Of a stretch of DNA of 64,000 bases, positions 42,139 through 52,721 are shown piece after piece. The DNA is from Nilaparvata lugens (Eukaryota; Arthropoda; Insecta; Hemiptera; Delphacidae): positions 9,391,672 to 9,455,671 of the forward strand of contig NC_052506.1 of NCBI RefSeq assembly GCF_014356525.2. Direction: 5' to 3'. Under the pieces are notes generated by a model. The model saw nothing but the letters and a program-made list of their open reading frames with translations. It was not told the DNA's origin and made no database searches. The translations under genes and the position numbers were made by a program. The first letter of the stretch is position 1, and each line of letters opens with the position of its first letter.

Positions 42139-42396
42139 TGTCAGTATTGGTTGAATGGGCGCCATCAATGTTCATTCATAACAGATGCTGACAATTTCAA
42201 GCGAATCTCACTGTAACCATTTTCATTCAGTTTTGGTTGAATGGGCGCCATTAATGTTCATTCATAAGAGAAGCTGACAGTATCAAGTGAATCTCACTCT
42301 AACAATTTTCATTCAGTATTGGTTGGATGGAAACCATTAATGTTCATTCATAAGAGGAGCTGACAAATTCGAGTGAATCTGACTATAACAATTTTC
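42139..42396. repeat. 86-bp tandem repeat, 3 units
   Basis: TTG(A/G)ATGG recurs at 42151, 42237 and 42323 together with AATGTTCATTCATAA and CAATTTTCATTCAGT, a constant 86-bp period. Confidence 0.93.
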
Positions 42397-42617
42397 ATTG
42401 CCTTGTATTTTTCTCCGCCCACGCAAACGAGCTCTTCACCAACTTTGTGACAGCCATTCACCCCGGAGGAAACCAATAAAGTATTCTGATGGAATATCTC
42501 CGATACGTCAGCCACTTCAGGTTCAATTAGACAGTTCAATTTCTTTTGTGGTAACAAAATGTTCCGTGAAACTGTTGAGTGAAGCATCATCGAAAAATAT
42601 GAAGTGAATAACAATAC

Positions 42618-42855
42618 TAATGTAAGTAATAGTATTTCAAGTCACAAGGACGGGAAGGGACCTTTTGCAGGCGAGATTGATGTTTCTAGTCGAGGCGTTA
42701 GCCGAGTAAGTAAGTAATAGTATCTTAAGTCACAAGGACGGGAAGGAGTCTTTTGCAGGCGAGAATGATGTTTCTAGCCGATGCGTTAGCTGAGACTAGA
42801 ATTTCATTCGAGCACTGCAAAAGACATTCACGTCCAAGTAACTTACACTATTTTT
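42618..42855. repeat. 88-bp direct repeat plus inverted terminus
   Basis: AGTAATAGTAT.T.AAGTCACA with GGACGGGAAGG and CTTTTGCAGGCGAGA occurs at 42625 and 42713. A related inverted version (CTGCAAAAGACATTCACGTC and AAGTAACTTACACTATTTTT) closes the interval, suggesting a MITE with one duplicated arm. Confidence 0.75.
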
Positions 42856-44520
42856 TGTCATAATAATTTAGAAAAGAATAATTGAGAAACAGAAAACATT
42901 ACCTGCTTGTGCTGACATTACTACAAGCATTCTATAAACATAACCTAGTTTACAAGTTCCGAATCAGGAATTTCTTGATTGTAGTTGACAAAACTTGCAC
43001 CTGGAGCGCTAAAAGACGGTTTTTGTACTAATTTTGCTGTTCCTAATTCGGAGTTAGGAAACATACTTGACTGTGAAGAAAACATATGATTTTATTACAG
43101 TATAGTATGTTGTAATGAGAATCATATGTTTATTTGTTCTACAGTCAGCTGTTTACCGGCTTGATTCCATGGATGTAAAACAGCTGAAATTGAATGACTA
43201 TGACAAAAATGATTTTCCGAAAAAGTTGAGAAATGAAAATAACAATGCCCTAGTCGTTAGCATATTTGAATTTACATGTTTTTGTGTATGGTATCTTGTC
43301 AAGCAGCCTCTTAAGGTTCGCTTCAGGTAGCTAATCAATAAACGTTGTTTCTATTCTATTCTATTTCACGAACTAGATTATCACTGTATTTGTACTTATT
43401 GTAAGGACAATAATTTACTCGTATCTTTACTTATTTCACTGTAATTGTACTAATGGTAAAGACAATATTTTGATAGCAACATGACAACAGGACTTACAAT
43501 GGTTAGTGAACAGAATTTTACTAGGCAGCAAATTTGGTATGACAAAAGATATATTCAAGTTCTGCTCAACTCGTAATCTTGTAACGCTGAAGATAATAAT
43601 CTGAAAAAGTATACTAGTATTGTCTGGTGAAAATATGTATTTTGTCTCCGAAATGTTCAAACAGTAAACTATAGAGAAGAACCTTGGTGATGGTATTTTC
43701 ACACTCAGTTCTTCATTATGAACAAAATGTATGTATTGATGATAGAAAACTATATGAAGTTCCCCCATAGTGCAACCCATTCAATGCAACGCAACTGAAA
43801 ACAATTAAAGCGCACTTGCAATGTTGGATAGTTTGCAAATTGAGATTGATCGTGATGAGGACAATGAGAGTGTAGTGTTGATTAAAAACCAATTAATCTA
43901 TGAACCTTTCAGCGAAATCAATTACAGTATGGAGGTGTGAGAGAACATGACATTTTCGACTCAGTGTGTACCGTCGGCCAATTTATTAGCGAGCAAGTGC
44001 AACAATGAAAATGCATAAAGTGACCTACCTGGCTTGACTGACCTACCACTATTTGAAATATAGTGGCAACCATCAATCTGTTTACATCATTCAGAAATTT
44101 ATAGAGCGCGATGATAAATGATATACGAGCTAAATTAGATCCCTAATTAGGACAGGATAGGAATGACCTCTCATCTCTGGAGAATTCATCAATTTGTTGA
44201 TAGGAATAATAGCGCATGAGCAATGAGCTCCCTGAATATTGTTAGATGGACCACTGAGCTTGAATGATAATTAGCTTACACATAATTGGGAATACACAAT
44301 GAACAAATCCATAACACACAAGAGAACAAATTCCATGTTTCCATTGTTTGTTTTTATTGGAGTAACGATATTTGAAAATTCTCAACAACAGTACTAATTT
44401 TTTTTTTTTTTTTAATTTTATTTAATGTGGGTGGGATCCTCTCTAGATTTCTTTTTAGGTTGAAAGTATGAGTTAAAGCTCTCTTTAACACCATAGAAAA
44501 TCTTGAAGAAGGTGTAGAAC
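42856..44520. other. No recognised gene; one LINE-like tail at 43330
   Basis: TAGCTAATCAATAAACGTTG followed by TTCTATTCTATTCTATTT (about 43330-43370) looks like a retroelement 3' end with a TTCTA tail. 44397-44413 is a T run. Short frames (71 and 114 codons) have no recognisable motif. Confidence 0.45.
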
Positions 44521-44535
44521 TTGAAGACCTAAACT

Positions 44536-44751
44536 TTTTGTGTAGTTGAGAAGTTGATATTGTGGTAATTATTCATAAGAATACTAAGAAATTGTCAAAA
44601 TCCACAGATTTGTTGAAAGCTAGAAAGACCGGTTTCGGTTGTTACACCATTGTCAATCACTGATAAACTCCTGATAAATTCTCAGTTTATCAGAGATTGA
44701 CAATGGTGTAACAACCGAATCCGGTATTTCTAGCTTTTAATAAATCTGTGG
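44536..44751 (-). mobile_element. Family G foldback element, short form, 15-bp TSD
   Basis: It starts with the G tail in reverse (TTTTGTGTAGTTGAGAAGTT) and ends at AAATCTGTGG. Arms pair around 44675. It is flanked by TTGAAGACCTAAACT (44521-44535) and TTGAAGACCTTAACT (44752-44766), a 15-bp duplication with one change. Tail at one end and truncation at the other resembles 5'-truncated retrotransposition. Confidence 0.87.
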
Positions 44752-44831
44752 TTGAAGACCTTAACTTGAGCACCTTAGAACTTGAAGTAGAAGCATAATT
44801 TATAGAATGGAGTCACAGTGGAATAGAGTAA

Positions 44832-45068
44832 TCTATACTATAATAAAGGAAGGAACTGGCTTATACACGTACTGAATAGGAAAATTATGTTTGACACATC
44901 ATCACGTCTGAACTACTAGACTGATCAACTTGAAATTTTGCGTAACGATTCTTAATCAACCGAGGATGGTTAAAGGCCTATTTTCAATTCCTCAAGATTT
45001 CATTACGTCAAGTTTTCAGTTTGTCAAGTTTTAAAATGGACCCTTGCAGAGCACGGGTTTCCTGCTAG
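44832..45068 (+). mobile_element. Helitron, non-autonomous, best copy
   Basis: It starts TCTATACTATAATAAAGGAA and ends GCACGGGTTTCCTGCTAG. Insertion is between A and T. 237 bp, matching 38940 and 52766. No coding capacity; an autonomous relative must supply Rep/helicase. Confidence 0.92.
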
Positions 45069-45069
45069 T

Positions 45070-45827
45070 CAATAATATAATTGCAGTACCTATCAATTTT
45101 CAATAACACGTGATTAGAATATTCACAACTACAGAATCAAATTAATTTTCTTATTTTGACCGGTAAACTAGACTATATCACTAACACAACTGTACCTACT
45201 TTTCATACAGTGATGCAGACCCAGAAACAGGAGAATTCTGTAATTAATATGCTCATTTCATGTTAAATACAATCCACTCCCGTTGAATTATTAGTGGTAA
45301 TGCTATTGAGCCACTCTCATTTAAAGCCCAAATAAGCCCGGATTCGTAGCTAGATAATGATAATTATAATATGATCGTATTGTCAATCACATCTATTCAA
45401 CTCGAAAATTCATATTAAAATTCAAGTGACGAGATTAGAATTCAGATATGTTAATCAACCCTCATTCATTAATATATAGTGGTTCAAATTCGATAATTGA
45501 GATACCCTATTTCATCAATTAACATAGAATATTTGGCCAGTGACCCATTAATCCCGAATTTAATCATCATCGGTTTATTGTAGGCTAATAAGGCACAGGA
45601 TTCACTAAATTCATTCCAAATTGAATCAGTAGAATGGTCTGGACTCTAGATAACTCACAGTAACTTGCATTCGATGATAATTCAGAGAGAAAAAGTTTCA
45701 TAATTATTCTTCTTCTTCTTCTCCCTTGCCTTTTACCCATTATTTGGGGTCGGCTCTCTTGTTTCTAAATGACCAGTGATTGCGATCTTGGGTCGTCTCT
45801 GCTGATTGATTACACAGCTGATCTCCC
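45070..45827. other. No recognised feature
   Basis: Mixed AT-rich sequence with a short TTC run at about 45708-45722. Confidence 0.4.
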
Positions 45828-46044
45828 ACACAGGCACACGCATCTTCTGTTATCGACAGACGACGAAATTATCATCTGTTTTCCAAGGATAAATAATTAT
45901 TATCCTTTTCGTGTCATTTAGCGTGTTTTCCCAAGGATGAGACCTAGTGCAACCGAATTTGTATATCATAAACCTACTATATTCCAAATTTCGTGGAAAT
46001 CGTTAGAACCGTTCTCGAGATCCATTGGACATTGATAAATAACT

Positions 46045-46316
46045 AGATATAAAAGTATATAATAAAACAATATAAAAATCTTAAATCACCCTTTTAAAAA
46101 AAAAAAACTTTAAAATATTTCAACATCTAGTTTCACACTATCGTCAGGTTATAAAATAAAACACAATATTTTATAACCTGACGATGGTGTGATCACCGAA
46201 ACTAGTTGTTGAAATAGTTTAAAGTTTTTTTTTTTAAATAAAGGATGCTTAAAGATTTTTATATTGTTTTATTAATTTGAAAAGTAGTTCATGTGAATGA
46301 AGTGTATTAAAAAAAT
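46045..46316. mobile_element. Family P foldback element with intact ribozyme-like core
   Basis: Outer arms AAAACAATATAAAAATCTT and AAGATTTTTATATTGTTTT, then A and T runs, then inner arms around GGTTATAAAAT and ATTTTATAACC. The right tail AGTAGTTCATGTGAATGAAG corresponds to the P tail at 10345. It is inserted in a family H element. The right arm carries a hammerhead-like core; the left arm carries a partly deleted mirror copy (CTAGTTTCACACTATCGTCA). Confidence 0.82.
46173..46212 (+). ncRNA. Hammerhead-ribozyme-like motif, type I arrangement
   Basis: In order: ATAAC (46173-46177), CTGACGA (46178-46184), T, GGTG-TGAT-CACC (46186-46197), GAAA (46198-46201), CTAG, TT, then GTTG (46208-46211). CTGANGA and GAAA are the invariant hammerhead boxes. 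GGTG/CACC is stem II, ACTAGT is a minimal self-complementary stem III, TT satisfies the UH cleavage rule, and ATAAC/GTTG(T) gives a 4-bp stem I including one G-U. Deviations: an unpaired U between GA and stem II, and a stem III so short that a dimer may be needed, as known for Penelope-type hammerheads. Confidence 0.5.
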
Positions 46317-46353
46317 ATATAATATACAGAAATTGCTCGCTTAATATAATAGG

Positions 46354-46460
46354 ATCAATAAAACAGTATCAGCTACCGTCTATAGAAGACATTGAGAAGA
46401 CAGCGGCAACGTTGTTCTTCTATCATTCTCCACTGCCATTATAAGGTGGACCTCACAATA
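46354..46460. mobile_element. Family M MITE, right end
   Basis: TATCAGCTACCGTCTATAGA through AAGGTGGACCTCACAATA matches the right terminal ~105 bp of the copies at 9602 and 58870. Confidence 0.8.
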
Positions 46461-47350
46461 CCAACAATTGTGTGTGTGTGGGTGGGTGGGTGTTTTACTG
46501 CAGAGGGGGGGTGTGTAGCAGAAAGGTGTCCGGTGGTAATGAGAGGAGAACACAGCCGACTATTTGTAGCCGACGCGTCGCCATTCATCAGGCTTATCTC
46601 CAGCGACCAACGGGCCGCCCGCTCTGTCAAATCCCGCGCAAAAGACGTCGGGACTCCTGCAAAACGCTGCTGCCTCAACCGCCTCCGTCTCCACCGCCGC
46701 CGCCGCAACTAAAAACGTTTGTCACAAGCTTCATCCACCCACCAAACACACAAAAGAAAGTCTCTTCCATCAGATAACAACTTCACTTTTCATTGTGACG
46801 CGGTTTCTTTCCAGAAAGAAAACGGCACCATATCAAACAGTAAAATGGAAATCTGTTACGGCGTGAGCAATTCTCAAGCCTTGTGGAGAGTAATGTACAC
46901 AGCTTTATCATTCGAAAACCCCTCTTTATAATTATGGCGACTGTAATTTTCCGGTTAGTTGACGCTAGTTTGTTTAATTACTATTGGCGGAAGTTTTCAC
47001 TGACAAATTTGGTGTAGGCCTAGAAGAAAAAGTTAATAAATGGGATTGATATCATCTACAATTTATTGAGTTTTACGAATGAACTGACCAGTGTTTCCGC
47101 TCAGTTTATTTATACAGCCATGTCTATTGAAACAATATTGTGATGATTTTCATTAGTGCCACCAAAATGTTATACCATATTTTAATATTCATGTAATGAG
47201 TAACTAAATGGTCGCTTTTCTATTTACAGTATATCACTCCTTAGAATCGGATTTTTTTCTTAATTAGTGTGAAACAATGATCATAATTTCTATAATACAA
47301 TATTTTAATATTCATGTCAAATATCAGTTGTATATTTCAAATATCAGTTG
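46461..47350. other. GC-rich unique segment 46490-46720, no confirmed gene
   Basis: 46540-46720 is CpG-rich, with CCGACGCGTCGCC and CCGCCGCCGCCGC. Arg-rich frames on both strands (106, 101 and 89 codons) result from it. There is no repeat relative in the window, so it may be host single-copy sequence, perhaps a promoter or untranslated exon. Confidence 0.35.
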
Positions 47351-47362
47351 TTGAAATGTGTA

Positions 47363-47518
47363 CTACAGGGTAAAGTTCTTGGCAGGAGAGGTGTTGGTAG
47401 GAGACGAATTTCCTGGTTAAAGAACTTGAGAACATGGTTTGTAGTGTCCACCCCGGAACATTTTAGAGCGGCTGTCAACAAGATTATAATTGCCAGAATG
47501 ATTGCCAACATTCGGTAA
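47363..47518 (+). pseudogene. LINE reverse-transcriptase ORF C-terminus
   Basis: A 51-codon frame ends in TAA at 47516-47518 and reads GRRGVGRRRISWLKNLRTW, then STPEHFRAAVNK and IIIARMIANIR at the end. G.GRRR.SWL.N.R.W followed by LFRAA.NK..IA.MIANIR is typical of the extreme C-terminus of insect non-LTR retrotransposon ORF2. The RT, endonuclease and upstream sequence are absent, so it is a severely 5'-truncated copy. The 98-codon minus-strand frame over it is only its shadow. Confidence 0.85.
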
Positions 47519-47586
47519 CGGATAGGCACCACAAGAAGAAGAATATTCATGAAATGAAAAACTAAATGGTCATCTTTAAATTTACA

Positions 47587-48000
47587 ATATCGGGCCACCA
47601 AACTTCGCTCGTTATTTTTATTTATTGATAAACAGAACACAATATTCTTTAAAATAATCGTGTTTATATTTTACAGCTGGCTATACGTCAGCTTATGAAT
47701 TTCGGGGATGAGATGTTTTGATTTTCCACAGACGCACTCGCTCACTCACTTTTTTACCATCCACAGACGACGAAAGTCTCAGCTGTTTTCGAAGGATGAA
47801 TTATCCTTCTAATGTCGTTCAGCGAGTCTTCCCAGGGATGAGACCTAGTACAATCGAGTTTTTATATCATGAACCTACTATGTTCCAAATTTCGTGAAAA
47901 TCGTTAGAGCCGTTTTCGAGATCCGTTGACATGACTAACCATATATAAATAACCAATATATAAATATGTACAGAAATTGCTCGCTTAATATGATGGGATA
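47587..48000 (-). mobile_element. Family H element, complete
   Basis: On the minus strand it begins TATCCCATCATATTAAGCGA and ends AACGAGCGAAGTTTGGTGGC then CCGATAT. The hairpin stem GAGCGAAG.TTT has mutated. All internal landmarks are present. Confidence 0.85.
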
Positions 48001-48179
48001 ATAATATTATTTCTAAGTATCATTGATCATACTTTTTTCTTGAATACTGTAAAGCAATGATCATAATTTTCATAATTTGTTATGGATCATTCTGTGAATC
48101 TCAATCTTTTCTAATCCATTTTCTCAACATAATTCTCATTGAACAATTTTGAAATAGTTTGTCCAATTTGGAAAACGAT

Positions 48180-48858
48180 GTTTGTGATATATTATGTACA
48201 ACAATATTGTTTTCGTTCATTCTATTAACTGTATTCAATTCCTTGAAGTTCGTGATATATTATGTACAACAATATTGTTTCCGTTCATTCTATTAACTGT
48301 AATCAATTCCTTGAAGTTTGTGATATATTATGCACAACAATATTGTTTCCGTTCATTCTATTAACTGTATTCAATTCCTTGAAGTTTGTGATATATTATG
48401 TACAACAATATTGTTTTCGTTCATTCTATTATCTGTATTCAATTCCTTGAAGTTTGTGATATATTATGTACAACAATATTGTTTTCGTTCATTCTATTCA
48501 CTGTATTCAATTCCTTGAAGTTTGTGATATATTATGTACAACAATATTGTTTTCGTTCATTCTATTCACTGTATTCAATTCCTTGAAGTTTATGATATAT
48601 TATGTACAACAATATTGTTTTCGTTCATTCTATTAACTGTAATCAATTCCTTGAAGTTTGTGATACATTATGTACAACAATATTGTTTTCGTTCATTCTA
48701 TTCACTGTATTCAATTCCTTGAAGTTTTTGATATATTATGTACAACAATATTGTTTTCGTTCATTCTATTCACTGTATTCAATTCCTTGAAGTTTGTGAT
48801 ATATTATGTACAACAATATTGTTTTCGTTCATTCTAATCACTGTATTCAATTCCTTCA
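48180..48858. repeat. 68-bp tandem repeat, 10 units
   Basis: ACAACAATATTGTTT recurs every 68 bp from 48198 to 48810. Unit differences are few (GTACAAC/GCACAAC, ATTAACTG/ATTCACTG, TATTC/TAATC), so the array is recent. It generates a series of overlapping 62-codon frames that begin 68 bp apart; these are artefacts. Confidence 0.97.
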
Positions 48859-49800
48859 AGTTTTCGCATAGACATGGACCATGAAACAAATACATGACAT
48901 GTATTGTGATTCTTGAATAAATGAACAGTCATGAATACTATTTTATACAGACGAGAGCGAAAGTTAGCCAAATTCAACCCAATTCTTGAGGTATTCATTG
49001 AGAATATTATCACTCTGTCGGAAGATAATACTATTAAGGACTGAAAAGAGAAAGGAAAAGAAGGAGAGTCATTAATGACTGCCTCACCAGGAGAAATAGC
49101 TAGAGAAGGTGCGAGTATAATATGTGATGCAAGGCAAAAACACAATAATCATCATGCCTCATTTCACTGGGGTATTAGGCCTATTTCCCAAGTCGACCTT
49201 ACTTACTTTCCAGATCTTTTCTTCTAAATCTTAAATCTAATCATTACCTCTCCTGAGAATAAGTTCTCTCATAAATATCCGACCTTGAATGACATAATTT
49301 CCGTGACTGGCCTGGTCACACCATCACTGAAATCCTGAGTTGTCTGGATTTGCGAATCCTTTTCAGTTTGTGAAATTCATTCATTATTCTTCAGCAATAT
49401 AGAATGCGTTGGGTAATCCTCTTTTTCTACCAAGTTTACGTAAGCCGTAGACTAACTAGACTTCAATGAGGACTGTCAATGGAATATTTAAATGACTATT
49501 GAGAAACTGGAAATAAATTTACCATCTAAGGAGTTGCATCATGTATATATGTTCAGTCACGACTTCTACCTCAAGGTATTGCTTCTTGACATAAATCTTT
49601 GCAATAAAAATGTAAGGAAGAAGACCATAAAAACGTATCTGTAAACATTTATTTCATGATCATTCCATTACTAATATATCAGTTAAAATATTCATAGACA
49701 GATATTCTAAGCCACGGAAGTTGTGATGCGATATTAATTCCTAGCTGAGTCATCTTTAACACTGGTGATAATATTTTCTCATTGTTAGTTTTTCTCAGTT
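48859..49800. other. No recognised feature
   Basis: Mixed sequence. A 103-codon minus-strand frame (48834-49145) starts in the tandem array and matches no family. Confidence 0.4.
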
Positions 49801-49802
49801 TA

Positions 49803-49942
49803 TCGCCTATATTAAATACAGTAATTTTACATTTATTGAAATAATAATGTTTCCTATATCAAATATAGTACTCTTGAGTTTATCGAAATAATATGTTTCC
49901 TATATTGAATATAGTACTCTTACATTTATTTAAATAATATGT
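49803..49942. repeat. 46-bp tandem repeat, 3 units
   Basis: CCTATAT(T/C)(A/G)AATA.AGTA with TTACATTTATT.AAATAATA recurs at about 49806, 49853 and 49899. Confidence 0.8.
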
Positions 49943-50035
49943 TTATTTTCGTTAATTACTAGGTGTGCATTGATTTTTCCCAAATGCTGGTTTAAGAGAG
50001 TGAAATCCGTAGAATTTTCAGTTTACTACTGATAG

Positions 50036-50400
50036 GCTAGTTACACACACACCGACTTTTGGACGTACAATTTTTACCATTCTTATAAATTCTATTGGAT
50101 GATGTCAAACAGATTATGTTGGGTCAAGTTCCGTTTAATTTCATAGAATTTTATGAGGACTATTTATAACTATTTTCTGTTTTCTTTATCTAGTTTTGTT
50201 TCGCTTTTTAATTTTAAGTTCTTAATAATATCATTTCTAAATCATTTGTGTCATACTTTTTGTGTAAATGAGGTTTATTTTGGCGTTTAGCTGTAAATCT
50301 CTTTGAGTTGTACTTTTTTCATGTAATGTATTCTCAATAAATAAATAAATAAAGGACGGCAAAAAACGAACGTCCAAAAATCGATGTGTATGTAACTGGC
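50036..50400. mobile_element. MITE with GTTACACACACACCGACTTT ends
   Basis: GCTAGTTACACACACACCGA and TTTTGGACGT at the left pair with ACGTCCAAAAATCGATGTGT and GTAACTGGC at the right. Inside, about 50160-50353 is a LINE-like 3' end with an (AATA)n tail (CTCAATAAATAAATAAATAAA), which separates the two halves. Confidence 0.82.
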
Positions 50401-51185
50401 TTGATCTGTTCATATGAGAATTAATATTTTGTTCATGACAAATCGACATTGAAAGAGATTTCCAGCGTGTAATAAATATTTTGAAATTATTCCATCAAAA
50501 ATGATATATTTTGATGAACTGAAAATATAACAAAATTATCTATCAATGCATCAATACAAGAAACTAACAATAAATTAAAATGATCTATTTTGATGAACTG
50601 GAAGAAATTCAATATATCAATACAAGAAGCTACCAATATATTAAAATTATATACTTTGTTAAAGTGGAAGAAACTCTTCCACTATCACATAAATCCTTTC
50701 TGAAACATACCTCTATTTGAATTTTGGTGTCTATATGAAAAGCATAGAAATTATTTCGACAATAATTCACCCGAATAAACTTAGAACACCTGCAAATAAT
50801 CCAAACATCGTTTCTGATATTTCAAACGAAAACAATTTTCATAACAATTCGGAGAGAGGAATGAGCCTTTGATCCTATCGCTGTAGAGGTGGATAGACAA
50901 TGCAGACCGTTTTTGAGAGTCGAGCTTTGCACTGGAAAGATATGAGAACAATCTGACTGCATGTCGCCTGAATAATTAAACGCAGCCCAGAAATGAGTCT
51001 CCAGCCAGCATGAGCACTGAAATCACTAGTACTCTCTCGCTTTCTGACAGTTGTTCTCACACAAACTCAATGTGATTTCCGTTCGTGAAGCGAACATTCC
51101 GTTCGACAAAAGGCTTCACATTCAAAAAGCTGGAACGAGAGTTTTGGCATTTCCCGGAGTTGACAAACAATGAAAGGAAAAGATA
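50401..51185. other. No gene; diverged ~75-bp repeats 50490-50650
   Basis: TATTTTGATGAACTG with TCAATACAAGAA.CTA is repeated at about 50505 and 50586, imperfectly. 50850-51185 is mixed with no recognised family. Confidence 0.45.
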
Positions 51186-51189
51186 TGAT

Positions 51190-51650
51190 CGAGATGTCGT
51201 CAAAGGAATGCATTTTCATTCGTTGAAGAATATGGTGTGAATCTGTGAGGGATAAAGTAGAGCTTGGAGACATATTATAAAAATCATATCATTATACAGG
51301 ATTTAACTCAAATGCATACGATAGGAACTGCATTTCGGAAGACATATCAGAATATACTTATTCATTATATTGTCTTAATGACATGATGAATGATAATTTA
51401 TTCACAGTCGATGATCGGAGAAGAAGAAGATGATCGGCATGCATTCTCATTCGTTGAAGAATATGATGTGAATTGGGGAGGGATAAAAGAGAGTTGGGAG
51501 ACATATTATAAAAATCATATCATTATACAGGATTCAATTCAAATGCATACATACGATAGGAACTGCATTTCGGAGGACCTTATTAGAATATACGTCTTCA
51601 TTATACTGTCTAAATGATGAATGATAATTTATTCACAGTGGATGATCGGA
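51190..51650. repeat. 231-bp tandem duplication
   Basis: CATTCGTTGAAGAATATG.TG at 51217 and 51448 and GATGATCGGAG at 51410 and 51641 are both 231 bp apart; ATAAAAATCATATCATTATA is shared. Copies have diverged by substitutions and small indels. A 75-codon frame exists only in the second copy (51390-51617), where the first copy is out of frame, so it is not taken as a gene. Confidence 0.88.
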
Positions 51651-51896
51651 GGATAAAAAGATTGATCTAATGTGTGCTTAGCCCAAAAAAACATGTCTTA
51701 AACTTTGGAGGAAATGAGTAAGACTTATTATTCCACTATCATGAAAACTTATTCTAGACACAGGCAATTCAGGAGAAGAAACTACAAAAACAGAAACCAT
51801 TCTATTTCATAATTGTGCACAAATAAAATAATAATCAGAACAATGCGGATTCAATTCGATTAACAAGTTTAATAGACTTGTAACTTGTTATGGTGT

Positions 51897-51908
51897 GTGC
51901 GCGCGCGC

Positions 51909-51954
<46 letters not shown>
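51897..51954. repeat. (GC)n(GT)n microsatellite
   Basis: About six GC then about 21 GT dinucleotides. Alternating purine-pyrimidine DNA of this type can adopt Z-DNA. Confidence 0.97.
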
Positions 51955-52275
51955 TGAAATTGAAATAATTAAATTTGATTGAGATAAGTATTTTCATTTG
52001 AATTTATAGATAAGCATTTTTAGTTGAGTTCTGAATGTATTTCACTCCTGTTTGCAGACAAGATTTTTCTTAAGCAAACAGTATTGTATTCAATGGTCTG
52101 TGATATCATTATTGTATAATGGAATTTTTGTCATGTAAGTGATATCATTGAATAAAACATGATTTGATTTGTAAATTTGTTTTGCTGTAACTGGGCTCTA
52201 GTCGATAAACCTTCGGGTTTGTGCCCTCAATTGTTTAAATTGTGAATAAACATTTTGATTTGAAAAAACTTCAAA
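51955..52275 (+). mobile_element. LINE-like 3' UTR (tentative)
   Basis: A T-rich body leads to AACTGGGCTCTAGTCGATAA, CCTTCGGGTTTGTGCCC and AATTGTGAATAAACATTTTG with an A-rich end. It resembles other retroelement ends in the window, but no coding sequence adjoins it. Confidence 0.45.
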
Positions 52276-52720
52276 TAAAGCAAATACTTCCTTTCACGCG
52301 CTATTACTACTTCGTTTAATAATAAAAGACACTGTATGATATTTTGTCGTCTATTCAACTAGTGTGCACATGAGCTGGAAAGTATAACAGACTGAAAATC
52401 CGTAATATGAGGGCTGAGCCTTCTGGAGCAATTTTTATTCTGGTCTATGCCCCCTTGGACAAAACGAGTGAGTGCGTTCAGCGACGTAAAGAGCGCTGTA
52501 TGAGACGAGAATGCCATTCCATCGAATTGCTTTTCTCCCTTACAGTTCCTTCGGGAATTTCAAGAACGAGAACTAATGCAAGACCGTGTCTTGCTTTTAC
52601 AAACGATAAATTCAATCGGAGAATAGATTTTTTTCTACTCGAATCGAAATGTGTCCCTCCTTGCATCTAACTGTACCACTATTTGTCAATGGGAATGTGT
52701 TCCAAGTATACAATTTTTCC
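52276..52720. other. Unique-looking segment, no confirmed gene
   Basis: 52400-52670 has balanced composition and overlapping frames on both strands (87 codons plus, 62 minus) without recognisable motifs. It may be single-copy host sequence. Confidence 0.35.
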
Positions 52721-52721
52721 C

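Larger units (their letters stand above)
45828..46353 (-). mobile_element. Family H element split by a family P insertion
   Basis: On the minus strand it begins ATCCTATTATATTAAGCGAG at 46353 with AATTTCTGTATATTATATA, is interrupted by the P element, and continues through CCAATGGATCTCGAGAACGG to about 45828, where the 3' hairpin end is missing. Confidence 0.8.

Noticed and set aside
46392..46777. Arg/Pro-rich frames on both strands in a GC-rich patch
   Set aside because: Overlapping long frames on both strands are expected where stop codons are rare because of GC content; no domain is visible.
47344..47640. 98-codon minus-strand frame
   Set aside because: It is the antisense shadow of the LINE C-terminal fragment, which has the recognisable motifs on the plus strand.
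48262..48790. Series of 62-codon frames beginning 68 bp apart
   Set aside because: They are the same sequence read from successive units of the 68-bp array, each overlapping the next.
51390..51617. 75-codon frame rich in acidic and aromatic residues
   Set aside because: The other copy of the 231-bp duplication is out of frame with stops, so there is no sign of coding constraint.
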